Source of the DNA: Sambucus nigra
Taxonomy: Eukaryota; Streptophyta; Magnoliopsida; Dipsacales; Adoxaceae
DNA length: 64,000 nucleotides
Direction: 5' to 3'
NCBI GenBank assembly: GCA_949130495.1
Contig: OX422208.1
Span: 393,536,561-393,600,560, forward strand
The notes below the pieces were generated by a model. It was not told where the DNA came from. It was given only the letters and a program-made list of their open reading frames with translations, and made no database searches. The translations under genes were made by a program, and so were the position numbers. Below, piece by piece: positions 13,023 to 27,779 of the stretch. Position 1 is the first letter of the stretch; each line of letters opens with the position of its first letter.

Positions 13023-15872
13023 TGTGACACCCCGACTAATTAAATACCAGGTAGCTACTCCTTTAATAAATTAATACAAAATGCCAAGTTGGTTCAGTTC
13101 ATAGCATCACTGTCGGAAACGTTTTAACAATTACTAGCCACCTAATATTTAAAAAGTGAGTTGCCAATTTTAATTAAAACCGATTAACATGCAAGTAGAT
13201 AAGAAATGTTAACATAACCACCATAATGAAATGACAACAGAATAACCCTGAAATATTAATGGGTCTGGAGGGATACTCCTCCCAACAATCCAAATACACG
13301 AATGAACAAATACTAAGTCTGCATCACTAAATTAATTGCAACCAAAAAGTTTCTAAAATAAATGGGGTGACATGCCCAACTGATGAGGAAATCTACTAAT
13401 AGAGTCAAGATCGAAAGTGGAGGCGTCTACTGTCAAGGTCCTGTAACTTCCACAGCAGCTACAGTAAGTCACCTGAATGGAACTCCTAAGCATGGTGTCC
13501 TTGTGGCTGGGCACCTAAAAGGTTTTTACAAGAAAATATATTTGAAAGAAAATGGGTCAGAGCCCGATTGTGGAAAACAGTTTAAATATAGCAAGTGTTT
13601 TAATGACAATAAAACAATGAATGCAAAATACATATTAGGACGTGCTCTCACATGAAATACTCACCTCTCGACTATTTGTGCACTCCTAATGTACCCGTAC
13701 CCATTCTAGTGATTCTCTTATCTAACTAGTCCAAAATAAACTCTAACATTACTATACGATTCACGCTTTCATTCCGACATTTACATTTATATGGAGAGCT
13801 TGGCATTTATACACGATTTCCCAATATTAGCAATACGAATTTACTAGAGATCATCCAATTATCTTTACAGAATGTTGCTATAATTATACTCATAATTAAA
13901 CACAACAATTCATTTCAATTAACCGTATATTATTCTCTTCATAAATATACATTACTAGCACCCCGAGACTAGGCTGAGGTGCACTCATACTCTGCTATCC
14001 AATCCCGATACATCACGTACATAAGGACCACGCATTCCGAATCTCTCAGGAATCGTTTTCAGATAACAACAATCACACAGAATGGAGGCGAACATAGTTC
14101 ATATCTCATGGATCACGCACATACCTACGCTCCCATGATCAACAGACTTATTAACTTCTCAATAAGTCCTTCTCTGACCTATGCCCTCGAGGTACCAATC
14201 TAAATCCCCCCGTAGGCACACAAAGATTAGATGGCCCTAATCGAACACAAACCTCCCATGATAGCAAGTATGGTAGGTATGTTATACACATAAAACCACA
14301 TATACTAAGCATTCGCACATCTTAGATATCTCGTCTTATTAATATAGGTATACTTCTCGTTCTTATACCGTCATTTAATGTTATACGATTACAAGTCCCG
14401 ATTTGTATATTCACGTTATCAACCCTTCTCACGTCGTAGTTAGGTACTCATTTCCTACTCCAGAAATGACATCCAATTTTTATTAGGGGTTCTGAGTTCT
14501 ACTCCTCAACGTACCCCAATTCCCACAATTATACTCAGTAATCAATAAGGGAGGGTTAATACTCCAATTAAATAATTCTACGGAACGTTTGAAATGAAAT
14601 CAGGCCAAAAATCCATTCTGTCAACTCGTTAGAAGTCTCGTTCGAACGAGGTCATTCGAATGAAAGGCTTCGAATGAACTACCAACTCATTAGAAGGGGT
14701 ATTGTCATCTCGTTAGAAGCTCGTTCGAACGAGGACGTTCGAACGACCTGGGCAGGCCTTCTAACGAGATGGCAGTTTCAGCCCAGAAATTCTCTACTTC
14801 GTTTTTCTCAATTTTTCTCTTCTCTAAACTCATCCTAAGATCATCCCAATAGTATTTTAACATTATTAAACTACTCTAAGTCCTCCTAGGTCACTCTTTA
14901 ACATATATATGGGGTCAATACTTCCTAAATTAACATATAATCATCAAAATTCCCAAACCTTGTCCCAAACCCTATAAACATGAAAACATAATTTAAGGTC
15001 TACAATTTCTCCTTATAAATCCGTTTTTACATCATCAAAAAATATATTTTTTATAAGACATTCATCGAATAACATTCTACATGCAATCCCTATATCATAT
15101 TATGAATTCTACCTCCAATTTCATGGGTTTTCATCAAACTTCCAATAGAAGAAAAATATTCAAATCTAAGCATGGAAGAAACATTCGCTTGAAATTAATG
15201 TAATTAAACCACTTGCCTTAGATGTTCTGATTTGATGTTGAAGGATTGAGGTTGATTCTTCTCCCTTTCTCTATAAATTTCTTCCCAAGATGGTGATGGT
15301 GGCTAGGGCTTCCTTTTGGAACTTCTCAAGACTTTCCCTATAACTCTTGTAGTCCTCTAACTTCCCAAATGCTGATAATGGCTTAGTGGGTTCTGTTCTA
15401 ATATAAAAATAACTTCTAAAATTCGTGGGTTTTAATTCCCTTATTTTTAAAATTACCAAACTACCCTTTTGGGTTGCCGGTATGGCCTAAAAATGTCCCG
15501 GGACCCAAACTAAACCCCCGGCTAGTGTTTTTTGACTATTTCGACCCATCCGGACACATTGGCGCACTCAAAATGACCATTTCGTTGATAAAAATAAAAT
15601 TCACTTTTTAATTCAATTAATTACGTTCCTGACACGACTGACACACGCGTCCCAATTAAATTTTCCAAATTGCCGTATAGCTATCTCGTGACAATTTAAA
15701 TATCAACAATACTCATGTATTACCATAGATACTCGGAAATAATAAATTTTAACATCATAATCAAATACCAACTCACATGTCGTTAGTATTTATACCCGTA
15801 TTAAATTCTAATTAATTCTCATTTAATTTAATTAACCCCTTAAAAATATCAATAAAATTACGGGGTATTACA
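13023..15872 (-). repeat. 5' LTR of Tekay-1
   Basis: 2850 bp, closely matching 5290-8158. Next to the PBS, so it is the 5' LTR and would carry the element promoter. A TTCGAACGA cluster lies at about 14623-14765. I could not pick a convincing TATA box. No gene inside. Confidence 0.93.
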
Positions 15873-18239
<2,367 letters not shown>

Positions 18240-19010
18240 AATTCAAATTCCTAGGGTCTTTTATAAAATCATAGCAAAAATGCCCAAGGAGACCTTTCCT
18301 ATAGCAGTGTGTGCATGTGTAGACGCGATGGGGAACGAAACCTTTGGGTTAAAATTTTTTAACACCTGGAGTTGTGGTTGACCCTCTCAAACAAATGATG
18401 GTTTTGGCTTTAGTAGTTAAATAATTCAAATTAACGAAGTAGGTACCATCACAACCAATATTACTTGAGTCTCTCAAATCATCTTTTAACCTCAAAATAT
18501 TAGACTCAAGCAAAGAATTAGACTCCTCAAATGTTAGATACTCCTTCTTTAAGTTCTTAGTTAGTCCTAGAAGGTTATCTCTCTCCCATTTAATGGAAGC
18601 ATACTTATCCCTAAGAGTCTTCTCACGTGTCCTCAAATATTTTGTTGATTTATCATTAACCTCAATGGCACGTTCATTAACCCTAGAAATTTTAGAGTCC
18701 TCTATTTCTCTTTAAAAAATCAGACTCTATCCTTACTCTCTTTCATGGAACTTCTAAATTTTGAAAATCACGCTTCATATCCATGATTTCTCACGAAGGA
18801 TATCTGTTTGAGTTTGAATGGTTCAGATAAAATCAATTTCATCTTTAAAATGATATTTTTTAAGACACGTAATTATTTTTGCAAAATTCAAATTTACAAT
18901 ATCTAATTTTTCAACACAGTTATAAAGCTCATGATACTCATCTCGGATATCAAAATCCTCGTCATCACTAAACGCATCAGATAATTAATCGTTATGTGAA
19001 TTCACTAAGA
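18240..19010 (-). pseudogene. TR-GAG copy A gag remnant, C-terminal half
   Basis: The best ORF segment (18349-18636) reads WERDNLLGLTKNLKKEY and FEESNSLLES, matching copy B ERDNLRGLMESLKKEI and FEESRRLLES. Downstream in the same direction a second zinc knuckle, CTHCYRKGLLGHFC, lies at 18274-18314 and corresponds to CTFCGRKGHLRHYC of copy B. Upstream, DDEDFDIRDEYHELY resembles the acidic region and coiled-coil start of copy B. The whole N-terminal gag domain and first zinc knuckle (about 0.8-0.9 kb) are absent between here and the PBS. Several stops are present. Confidence 0.72.
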
Positions 19011-19028
19011 GAAAAATAAACAAAGAAA

Positions 19029-19032
<4 letters not shown>

Positions 19033-19071
<39 letters not shown>
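19033..19071. repeat. (GA)n microsatellite
   Basis: About 19 AG dinucleotides between the gag remnant and the PBS, at the point where the N-terminal gag sequence is missing. Confidence 0.97.
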
Positions 19072-19073
<2 letters not shown>

Positions 19074-19120
19074 ACCCTAAACTGGAAGAAATAAGGATCT
19101 ACATGATAACTTAATGTACT

Positions 19121-19134
19121 TGCTCTGATATCAA
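19121..19134 (-). other. Primer binding site of TR-GAG copy A
   Basis: The minus strand reads TTGATATCAGAGCA, one mismatch from TTGGTATCAGAGC. It is next to the 5' LTR and fixes the element's orientation. Confidence 0.75.
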
Positions 19135-19718
19135 TTTGAAGTTACTAGAGTACTGACAGAGGTCTAAATAAAGGTTAATCTTTTTAATTTTTTTAAATTA
19201 AATAATAACATTAATTAGATTAACCCAAAAACAAAACTTTTCACTAAATTAAAACAAAAATGGTATGATAAACGATTTACCAAATTTTTTTTTGTCCTTA
19301 AATATGCATCTTGCTATGAACAAGAATAAAGTAAAGTAACAAATCACAACATGATGATGTAAGTGAAAATCCCACAACTAAAAACATCTCAGATGACCTA
19401 GTCATACAATTCACTATGATACGGATTTACATAAGTTGACAGATGACTTACTCAACGACTTGACTCCTTGCTAGTCTTGACGTGTCTTCAATCTTCAACC
19501 ACTTCTCCACAGTGAAAAAGAAGGAATCCACCCACGCAAGTTCCACAATGTGTGATTCCACACACGCCTCAATATATAATGATCCAGGTTCAACAACTAT
19601 CAACAAATAGGAACACAAAATCCCCTGCTTCTTCACCGTAACACCACACCACAGAGTCTGCCCAATGTAAATAGCAAAATACGGAGTCCACTGTACGAAA
19701 AGAATATCACAAAGATGC

Positions 19719-19719
<1 letters not shown>

Positions 19720-19766
<47 letters not shown>
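19720..19766. repeat. (AT)n microsatellite
   Basis: An AT run in the 5' LTR of copy A. It is absent from the left LTR, so it expanded after the LTRs diverged. Confidence 0.97.
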
Positions 19767-19771
<5 letters not shown>

Positions 19772-19870
19772 CCTAATTAACTTGGGTGTAAATTAGGGTT
19801 TAGCTTTTTACAAAGTTTTGGAAACTCTAAAACCATTAAAAATTCAGTGAGAAAAATGCTTCTCAGCACT

Positions 19871-19880
19871 CCTTTATATA
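19871..19880 (-). promoter_or_regulatory. TATA box of TR-GAG LTR
   Basis: The minus strand reads TATATAAAGG. It lies about 70 bp downstream of the TTCGAACGA cluster, the same arrangement as in LTR C (29432). Confidence 0.6.
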
Positions 19881-20221
19881 ATAGGTTTGTTAAAAACGAG
19901 ATAAGGATGAAAAATCATTTGAAAAATATCGAATTTATCAAAAATTCGTGTACTCGTTCAAATGACTATGAACCTCATTCGGACGAAGTATAGCATCTCA
20001 TTCGAACACTATTCAAATGACATTTCCAACGAGATTCTAAGTAAGGGTTAAAAACATGTCGTTCAAAGTTTAATTTGAACATGGATCTAACGAAGTAAAT
20101 ATTCTTGTTCGAACGACTTTTCAAGTTTGTACAACAAAGTAACATAAAAATTAATATTCTTCTAATAAGTATATAAAGGATTAAAATCTTTTCAAAAATA
20201 ATTTTATAAAATCCTAATACC

Positions 20222-20466
20222 TATTGACCAAGCCTACTGGTGCTACCAAATCACCGAAATCTTAGCTACTAGCTAGCCAAAATCTTAGCATCACACGAAA
20301 GACTTAGCATCTCTACCAATATTAATGTCGACACCTGATTACAAATTCAAATGCTCCCTTATTTTAGGAACTACTATTCAAATATTGTACTACATATTCC
20401 AGCCATCCTAGATTGATCAGCAATATACATAAATACAAAAATTCACTTTATAATCTCTATTTGTCA
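20222..20466 (+). repeat. 5' LTR of Ale-like element
   Basis: 245 bp, nearly identical to 24853-25098 apart from a scatter of substitutions. Ends CTATTTGTCA directly before the PBS. Confidence 0.93.
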
Positions 20467-20478
20467 TGGTATCAGAGC
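20467..20478 (+). other. Primer binding site of Ale-like element
   Basis: TGGTATCAGAGC, exact complement of the initiator Met tRNA 3' end, with no spacer after the LTR. Confidence 0.92.
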
Positions 20479-20543
20479 TGTCAACCTGATATTTTTTTTC
20501 TGCAACACTCTTTTACCATCCTTCTTCTGTCAATTTTTTTTCA

Positions 20544-21400
20544 ATGGCCACATCGTCAAACAAAAATAGTGATATTTCCTCTCCACCATCCAATGTCAAC
20601 ATTGTCCCCTCTCATCACTATGTCAATATCAAACTAGATAAAACTAACTATCTTCACTGGAAAACTCAAGTGGAGACCTTTTTAAGTGGCCAAAACCTTC
20701 TTCGGTTTGTTGGTGGCAGCTATCCATGCCCCACTACTGAACCAGATGCAACCTTATGGAAACAACATGACAAGTTAATCATAAGCATGCTTGTCTCGTC
20801 CATGACTACTTCCATGATTTCTCTTGTCGTTGGATTGCAAACTTCACACCAAATCTGTACAACTCTAGTCATTGCTCTTGCATCCCTATCTGAAACTTGC
20901 ATCCTCAATCTTCATCTACACCTTCACAGACTTCACCAAGGCAATGATTCTATGTCCACTTTTCTAAAAAAAAGTGACAGCTCTCTCCGACGAACTTAGT
21001 GCTTCTCGTCATCTCCTTACCAAAGCTGAATTTGACATTCACATATTTAAAGGACTAAGATATGAATTTAAAGACTTAATCACTACTCTCACAGCCCGTC
21101 CCACTCCTATTTCATTTTTCGAACTCCACTCCCTCTTACTCAGTCATGAGTTTATCAACAATGACAAGTTCGCATCTTTTACCATCCAGCTTCAAAATAA
21201 TACACCTATTACTCATATTACCACTCACCAACCCTCCCAACCCCATCAACCCAATTCAGGCTATACCTAAAATTTCTCCAACCGTGGTCACGGCCGTGGA
21301 CGAGGAAGTTTTTCCTACTCTTGTCCAAACTACCAACCCTGCTGTCAACTCTGCAATGGTTTTTATCATACTGCACCTGCATGTCCTCACGAATTTAACA
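20544..21400 (+). pseudogene. Ale-like gag (broken)
   Basis: Starts at ATG 20544. It has the copia gag/UBN2-type domain, with NYLHWKTQVETFL near residue 36 and DELSASRHLLTKAEF then LRYEFKDLITTL later. A frameshift lies in an A8 run near 20967, splitting it into ORFs 20544-20999 and 20974-21270. After a TAA at 21268 an RG-rich segment leads to one zinc knuckle at 21343-21384 with perfect CX2CX4HX4C spacing (CQLCNGFYHTAPAC). Gag packages the RNA. Confidence 0.85.
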
Positions 21401-21469
21401 ACACCTCACCCTCTCTACCCACTGCTCATTTTACTCACACCCCAAAATCTCAACCTAGGATTCTTCCTA

Positions 21470-22010
21470 CAGCTTCCTTCCATATTACATCTTGGCTTCC
21501 AAATACAGATGCTTCTCATCATGTCACACCTGACTTACCAACCTTACCCATCCTTCTGCATATCATGGACTCGACACTGTTCACATTGGAATTGGCACAG
21601 GGCTGCCTATCTCTCACATTGGTAATTTATCTCTCTCAACTCCCTCATCCACTATACTTTTAAATAATATCTTACAAGTTCCTACAATTTCAAAATCTCT
21701 TCTCTCCATTCAAAAATTTAGTCAAGATAATGATGTTTATTTTGAATTGCACCCCTCTTATTGTGTTGTTAAGGATCGCCACACTAGGAAACCTCTACTT
21801 CACGGCATGAGTAAAAATGGACTCTACACACTTACTCTAACATCATTGGCTCCTTGTCTACATGCTCATCATTCAGTTAACGCATCCTCTACATGCTGGC
21901 ACAATCGCTTAGGTCATCCTCATGCTCAAGTCCTTCATCAAATTCTTCATCAACATCAACTTCCATTTACTTCTTCCAATCAGAATAATATTTGTGTAGC
22001 ATGTTAAATG
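21470..22010 (+). pseudogene. Ale-like protease and integrase zinc finger region (broken)
   Basis: The protease active site survives only as NTDASHHVT, where the family has Asp-Ser/Thr-Gly-Ala. Frames change before the GAG-pre-integrase region, ORF 21747-22007, which reads CVVKDRHTRKPLLHG, KNGLYTL, CWHNRLGHPH and then CVAC, the copia HHCC zinc finger, before a TAA. Confidence 0.8.
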
Positions 22011-22740
22011 GGCAAGTCATGTAGGTAACACTTGTCGAGTCGTATTAAATTTTCAATCTCTGTATTATATTTAATTTTTAGTGGGGACCCTCTTCAATTA
22101 TGTCCACTAATGGCCATAAATATTTTATCATTTTTGTTGACCCTTTTTTTAATTATATTTGGTTCTTTCCTATAATGCACAAATCTGATGTCTACTCCAT
22201 TTTTATTAATTTTCAAAAACAAGTTGAATGCCAATTTAACACTAAAATTAGACAAAGACAAACTGATTGGGGTGGTGAATTTTGTAAATTAAACTCATTT
22301 TTTCAAAATTGTGGTATTCTTCATCGCTACTCCTGTCAACACACACACGAACAAGTTGGTTTTATTGAATGTTGACATCGAAATATTGTTGAAACGGGTC
22401 TCACTCTCATGACCCATGTCTCTATTCCCCAAAAATTTTGGCATTACACTTTTGAAAGTGCAATTTTTCTAATTAACCTTATTCCCACACATACATTCTC
22501 TCATAAATCTCCTTTTGATATTATTCACTCACATCCTCCTGACTATAATTTTCTAAAAGTTTTTGGTTGCCTCTGATTTCGTACCTTCGTCCTTATAACA
22601 ATCACAAAATGGATTATCGTTCCTATCTATGTGTTTTTCTTGGCTATGATTCCCATCAACGCGGTTATCATTGTCTACATCTCCAAACCGGTTGACTCTA
22701 TTTTGCAAGACATGTTCGATTTGATGAAAATAATTTCCCA
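22011..22740 (+). pseudogene. Ale-like integrase core (broken)
   Basis: Shows FIIFVDPFFNYIWFFP (first Asp), QTDWGGEFCKL (second Asp) and HEQVGFIEC (Glu region). A TGA at 22373-22375 interrupts it, after which HRNIVETGLTLM and SHKSPFDIIH continue in frame. Frameshifts follow before KVFGCL. Confidence 0.83.
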
Positions 22741-23340
22741 TTCTCTACCACAACATCTACACCAACTACCCACACTCCTCCTTCTAACATTCCTTGGTTA
22801 AGCATCCCTATTGTATTACCACTCACACATAGTTACACCACCCACTCACTCTCTTCTTCACTTCCTCACGCTAACAACACAACTGCACCACCCAACTCTA
22901 TCATGTCACCTGCTACACTCTCACTCCCTTCTACCAGTGCACTCCCCACCTCACATCCCCACCCTACTGCTCTACCCAACTCAACACACCCACCACATAC
23001 CGCTTCCCCTCCTAACTTATCCTCAGCGACCATATCACTTCCGGACTGCATTGCTGCTATCCCAACGCACCAGTCCTTGCCCACCATACTGCCTACTACT
23101 GTGTCAAACACATCCTATCCCTCTCATGCTCGCTTCACACCCCATCTCCACTCATACTCAAACCCTAATGGTATTAATATCTCAATTTATATTGGTCCCC
23201 TGCCTCAAGCTCCACCCTCCCGCACTCAATCCATCACTATCCGCTCACACTCGACCCTTGCCCCTTCTAATAATCCTCAACTTTATCTCATCACTGTCCA
23301 ACTCACCGAGCCCACATGTTTCACTTCCGCCAATAAAGAA
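22741..23340 (+). other. Integrase-RT linker of Ale-like element
   Basis: Encodes a low-complexity Pro/Ser/Thr/His-rich stretch in two frames. This is normal for copia polyproteins between integrase and RT. It is not a separate gene. Confidence 0.7.
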
Positions 23341-24055
23341 CCGTAATGGCGCCAAGCCATGACTACTGAAATGAATGCCCTTCTTCTAAATAACACTTGG
23401 TCCCTTATTCCACCCTCTCCCAACATGAATATTATTGGTTGCAAATGGGTCTATCGCATCAATAAAAAATATGATGGCTCTCTTGAACGATTCAAAGCTC
23501 ATTTAGTCGCTAAAGGTTTTCACCAAGAATATGGATTTGACTTTAATGAAACATTTAGCCCAGTTGTCAAAGCTACCACAATTCGAACCATTCTATCCAT
23601 ATCAGTCTCCGACAACTGGCCTATATCTCAATTAGATGTAAACAATGTTTTTCTTCACGAGTTCTTAACGGAAAATGTTTTCGTGGAACAAGCTCCATGC
23701 TTTAAAGATCCTACCCATCCTCACTTTGTCTGCAAACTTAATCGATCTCTTTATTGTTTAAAATAGGCCCCTCGTGCTTGGATTCATCGTCTCACTCAAT
23801 ATCTTCTCATTCAAAATTGTTTTGGCTCTAAAACTGATTACTCCCTTTTTATCTACAAAGATGGCACAAACATCATGTTTCTTCTTATTTATTTTGATGA
23901 CATCTTGTTAACCAGTAACAACTCTCACCTCATGACTTCTCTAATCTCCTCTCTCGGTGCCAAATTTTCTCTTAAATATCTTGGCCATCTCCATTACTTC
24001 CTTGGTATTAAAGTCACACCTAACTCCTCTGTCTTACATCTATCCCAATAATGCT
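23341..24055 (+). pseudogene. Ale-like reverse transcriptase (broken)
   Basis: MNALLLNNTWSLIPP, GCKWVYRINKKYDGS, RFKAHLVAKGFHQEYG and QLDVNNVFLHE are standard copia RT motifs. A TAG at 23764 follows SLYCLK, where the family has Gln-Ala-Pro-Arg-Ala-Trp; the next codons do read APRAW. The catalytic box is YFDD at 23890-23901 instead of the usual YVDD. A further stop is at 24049. Confidence 0.9.
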
Positions 24056-24852
24056 ACATTTATGATCTTCTCCATTGCCACGGTATGTCTTCCTCAAAAC
24101 CTATTAAACAGCCATTTCCAACACACTTTCTCTCTCTAAAAATGAAGGCACCCCATTACCCAATCCCACTCCCTATCGCCAAATTGTTTGAGCCCTTCAA
24201 TATGTCACACTTACTCGTCCTGATTTTACATTCGCTATCAACAAAGCTTGTCAATTTATGCATCACCCAACAGATACTCATTGGACTTTAGTTAAATGCA
24301 TTCTCCGTTATCTCAATGCTACCCCATCTCACGGCCTTCACCTCACCAAATCCTCGTCACTTGAACTCCAAGATTTTATCGACTCTGACTGAGCTGGATG
24401 CATTTTTGATCGTAAATCAACCGATGGCTTTGCAATATATTTGGGTTCTAATATCATCACCTGGAAATCCCGCAAACAAAAGACTGTGTCCCTCTCCTCC
24501 ACTGAAGATGAATATAAATCTCTCACTGATGTTGCGGCTGAACTTATTTGGCTCAAATCCTTGTTACATGAAGTTGGCTTCCCACCACATAAACCTCCAA
24601 TTCTTTGGTGTGACAACATTGGGGCCACATATTTATCAGTTAATCCGGTATTTCATGCTCGTACCAAACATGTGGAAATTGATTTTTATTTTGTCCGTGA
24701 CCAAGTTGCTAAACAATAACTCCAAGTCCAACTCATCTCCACTCATGATCAAATCGCTGATATTTTTACCAAAGGACTCACAACTGTCAAATTCAAATTT
24801 TTGAGAGAGAAGCTCATGGTTCTGTCAAAACCTCCATTAGCTTGTTGGGGGG
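24056..24852 (+). pseudogene. Ale-like RNase H and polypurine tract (broken)
   Basis: After a frame change RNase H reads [48 protein letters not shown] and [18 protein letters not shown] in ORF 24441-24719. The end (DQIADIFTKGL, KFLREKLMVLS) follows a TAA at 24717. The G-rich tract TTGTTGGGGGG at 24842-24852 directly before the LTR serves as polypurine tract. Confidence 0.88.
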
Positions 24853-25098
24853 TATTGACCAAGCCTACTACTGCTACCAAATCATCGAAATCTTAGCTAC
24901 CAGCTAGCTGAAATCTTAGCATCACATGGAAGACTTAGCATCTCTACCAACAGTAATAGCGGCACCTGATTACAAATTCAAATGCTCCCTTATTTTAGGA
25001 ACTGCTATTCAAATATTGTACTAAGTATTCCAGCCGTGCTGGATTGATCAACAATATACAAAAATACAAAAAACTCACTTTATAATCTCAGTTTGTCA
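24853..25098 (+). repeat. 3' LTR of Ale-like element
   Basis: 246 bp, TATTGACC to TTTGTCA, followed by the target duplication ATACC. Confidence 0.93.
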
Positions 25099-25103
25099 AT
25101 ACC

Positions 25104-25339
25104 GAGATATAAAATATTCAAGGCTCAACATAAATACGCATTCAAACCTGAGAGATCCTTAGTGACATGAAGACGAAACAAGACACAAAACATGGTATGG
25201 TGATGTAATCTTTGAAGCTTCATCCAAACGCGTCAAAGGATTGGAAGGGAAACACCAACTCTAACATGTGACTCAAAATATTTTGCCCAAAATTAAGCCA
25301 ATACATACAAATTAATTCAATCGAAAGTTTATACTTATA
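25104..25339 (-). repeat. 5' LTR of TR-GAG copy A, 5' part
   Basis: Continues the LTR interrupted at 20222. It aligns with 4812-5062 (AGAGATCCTTAGTGACATGA versus AGAGATCCTCGGTGACATGA). Similarity stops near 25339, which is taken as the outer end of the element. Confidence 0.72.
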
Positions 25340-27129
25340 TTATATTTTACCTTGAATATTTAATTACAGTGGGAGTTGAGGAAGTATGCTTCAAATATAT
25401 ATCTCAACCGGGAAGAAGTATAGTCTCTTGTGGTCCCTTGTATTTGTCTGTTTTTGTAAAAAAAAAATCCTTTCTAATTTTTACGCATGTCTATGTATAT
25501 GCAACACCAAAAAATATATATCCATTGAAATGATTTTATCAAATTTGTGGCTTGTCTGCTTATGACTGGCAGGAGGGTTAATTTTCCATCGTTTCTTTTA
25601 ACTAATTGACATTGAAACATTCAAGCAATCTGTAAACTATCGAGTCTCGTTAGGTCACTTTGCATCTTGAACTAAAACTTCACTTTTTCAACTTTTTCGT
25701 TAAGAAAATGAGACTGTTAAAAATAAATTTGAGTGTTACTATGCTACAATAAGGCCTTTTTATTAGGGTAATATTTTGTACCAACTTTTCACATTTCATT
25801 TGTTAAGCCATTTCGAAATATAGCTTTGTACAAAATATTAACGTTGGACTAGGTAAATTATGAGATAAAGATATGTAAACGGTTTTAAAATACCCATTTA
25901 ACATGTCGCCCCACAAAAAAAAAACATTATTAAATAGGGAGTTTTTAAGAAAGGCTCAATCTAATTCAAAGTGTATAAAAATAAGATACTCCACATAATT
26001 TTATAAATTTAGTCTTTGTAATAAAAACATCATGGAAAATGACCAATATATCATTTGACAACTAAAAAAAAAAAATCATCAAATTTTTAAAAGTCCATAA
26101 GTTCAAATCTACAAATCCAAAATTCACAAAATTTATATATTTGAAATCTACACGTCGAGATCTATCCAACGATACCCATATTTAATATTTTTTGACAAAA
26201 AATCGAAACCAATAAATTTACTATTTCACTACACCCTCTATTTTTTCCAGCGAACACTATATTTTTTCCGGTGAAGAACCTTCTTCTCAGGCACTGGTAA
26301 TGGTGCCGCTGGCGTGGACCAAAAGAATGAAAGAAATAGACAAAGGGGGAGTGAAACGAGGAGAGATAAACAATCCGCCGAGAGTTCCGGTGGTCTCCGG
26401 CGAGGATTTCGGCATTTCGACGAGGATTCCGGTAGGTGGAGTGGGGTGGGGTGGGGTGAGGTGAGGTTGAGGTGAAGTTATTTGTTTATTTTTAGAATGA
26501 GTATGACTAAGGGTATAAATATAAATACCTCTTTAAGTAAAACAAATGAAATAGCTTGATTTGTGCTACAAATGGACCACACAAATAAATATTATTGTAC
26601 TACAAGAACTAAATTTATAAATTTGAAAATTGCTATCCTAAAAATTTAAATATAAAAAAAATACATATATTTTAATTCTCTATATTATATATTATTAATA
26701 AAGTAAGAATAACCAAACTATATCTTATGTAAAACTAACGATAGAAAAAAAATAATGATGAGAATGAAAACAAACACTTTGAAGACAAGGCTTTAGTTCT
26801 ATTTACTTAGCTACATACGTGAAATGGGGATGCGAAAATTTGTATGTATGTATGCATGCATGCGTCTATATGTTAGTAATAATTACCTTTCGACGTCCCA
26901 TGTATAGTGCTTCTGACTTGCAAATAAGGAAATTTATTTAAATACATGATCAATTACATATTGTTGTCCACTTTTGGAAGCATGCAATATACACGTTAAC
27001 AAGTTATAAATTATATTAAGTAATGTTATGTAAGTATTTTTTTTAAAATACACCATAAAATAATTATTTAATTTTATACTACAATCCATTAATGTAACAT
27101 TATGAAGTAATTTAAACAAAATAAATGTT
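25340..27129. other. Unassigned AT-rich DNA
   Basis: I found no supported ORF, RNA gene or element terminus. A GC- and purine-rich patch at about 26280-26480 ends in three GGGG runs (26443-26456). The rest is AT-rich with poly-A runs. It could be host intergenic DNA or an unrecognised old insertion. Confidence 0.4.
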
Positions 27130-27505
27130 CACATAAGTTAGCTAAAATTAACAATAATATTATTGGTGCCAAACAAAACATGTTTAAATATGTTTTGTCA
27201 AATAAATACTATCTACAATAATATAATTTTCTTTAAAATAAATATCGTCACGAAAAATATAATGATTGACAAACAAAATAATTTTTTGTCACTTAAAACA
27301 AATAGCAATGACAAAAAAATTTAATATTAAGTAACAAATAAAAATGTGAGTCATAAATATTCCGTCTCATGATATAATAAAAATGTGAGTCGTATAATAG
27401 TATTAAGTTACTAGTTAAATTTGTTATCACCAAAATAAATTTAAGGATATAACAAATTAAGTTTGTTATCATGAAAATCAAATTTAAGCATCTAATGTCC
27501 AACAT
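27130..27505 (-). repeat. Partial LTR of the copia remnant
   Basis: On the minus strand it starts TGTTGG directly after the purine tract (27506-27528). It is AT-rich with short internal direct repeats (AAAAATGTGAGTC at 27345 and 27380). I could not see its other end; 27130 is approximate. Confidence 0.5.
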
Positions 27506-27779
27506 TCTCTCCTTTTTTTATGATGACAAACAGTAATTCCCAATCATGTATAAAATGAATGATTTCAATGTAAGGCGTCATATGCAAGTAACGTGCAACG
27601 CAATTTTATGTGAATTCTCCATATTTATCCCCCTTTTGACATTATCAAAAGAGCATGAAAATGTAATGCAAAACATGATCAACATATGTTTGTCCCCCCA
27701 TCAATGTCAATAAATGAAAATAAGCAATTATAATTTACATAATTCTGTCATACATAACTCATGTATAATAGTACAAAAC

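Larger units (their letters stand above)
5290..15872 (-). mobile_element. Tekay-1: Tekay/Del-type chromovirus (Ty3-gypsy)
   Basis: A full-length element of 10,583 bp with LTRs of 2869 and 2850 bp, a tRNA-iMet PBS, a polypurine tract, and gag, protease, RT, RNase H, integrase and chromodomain-like tail in gypsy order, all on the minus strand. LTRs begin TGTAATACCCC and end GGGGTGTCACA. The flanks AGATA (5285-5289) and ATATA (15873-15877) are a five-base target duplication with one mismatch. In the segments I compared by eye the LTRs are roughly 94-95% alike, so this is not a very recent insertion. It sits inside TR-GAG copy A. The polyprotein has several stops and at least two frameshifts, so it is not autonomous now. 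Confidence 0.93.
19136..20221 (-). repeat. 5' LTR of TR-GAG copy A, 3' part
   Basis: Homologous to 3852-4810. It has a TTCGAACGA-type cluster at about 19950-20130 and a TATA box. It is interrupted at 20222 by the Ale-like element. The left LTR keeps the uninterrupted site (CCTAATACCCAAATATAAAA near 4806), a built-in empty-site control. Confidence 0.78.
20222..25098 (+). mobile_element. Ale/Retrofit-like Ty1-copia element
   Basis: 4877 bp, LTRs 245 and 246 bp beginning TATTGACC and ending TTTGTCA, with an exact five-base target duplication ATACC (20217-20221 and 25099-25103). A perfect tRNA-iMet PBS touches the left LTR and a G-rich tract touches the right one. Gag, protease, integrase, RT and RNase H follow in copia order. 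Short LTRs, total length and gag/protease motifs fit the Ale (Retrofit) lineage. Stops and frameshifts occur throughout. It inserted into the LTR of TR-GAG copy A. Confidence 0.93.

Noticed and set aside
22811..23362. 183-codon Pro/Ser/His-rich ORF
   Set aside because: It is the low-complexity linker between integrase and RT of the Ale-like element, read partly in the wrong frame.
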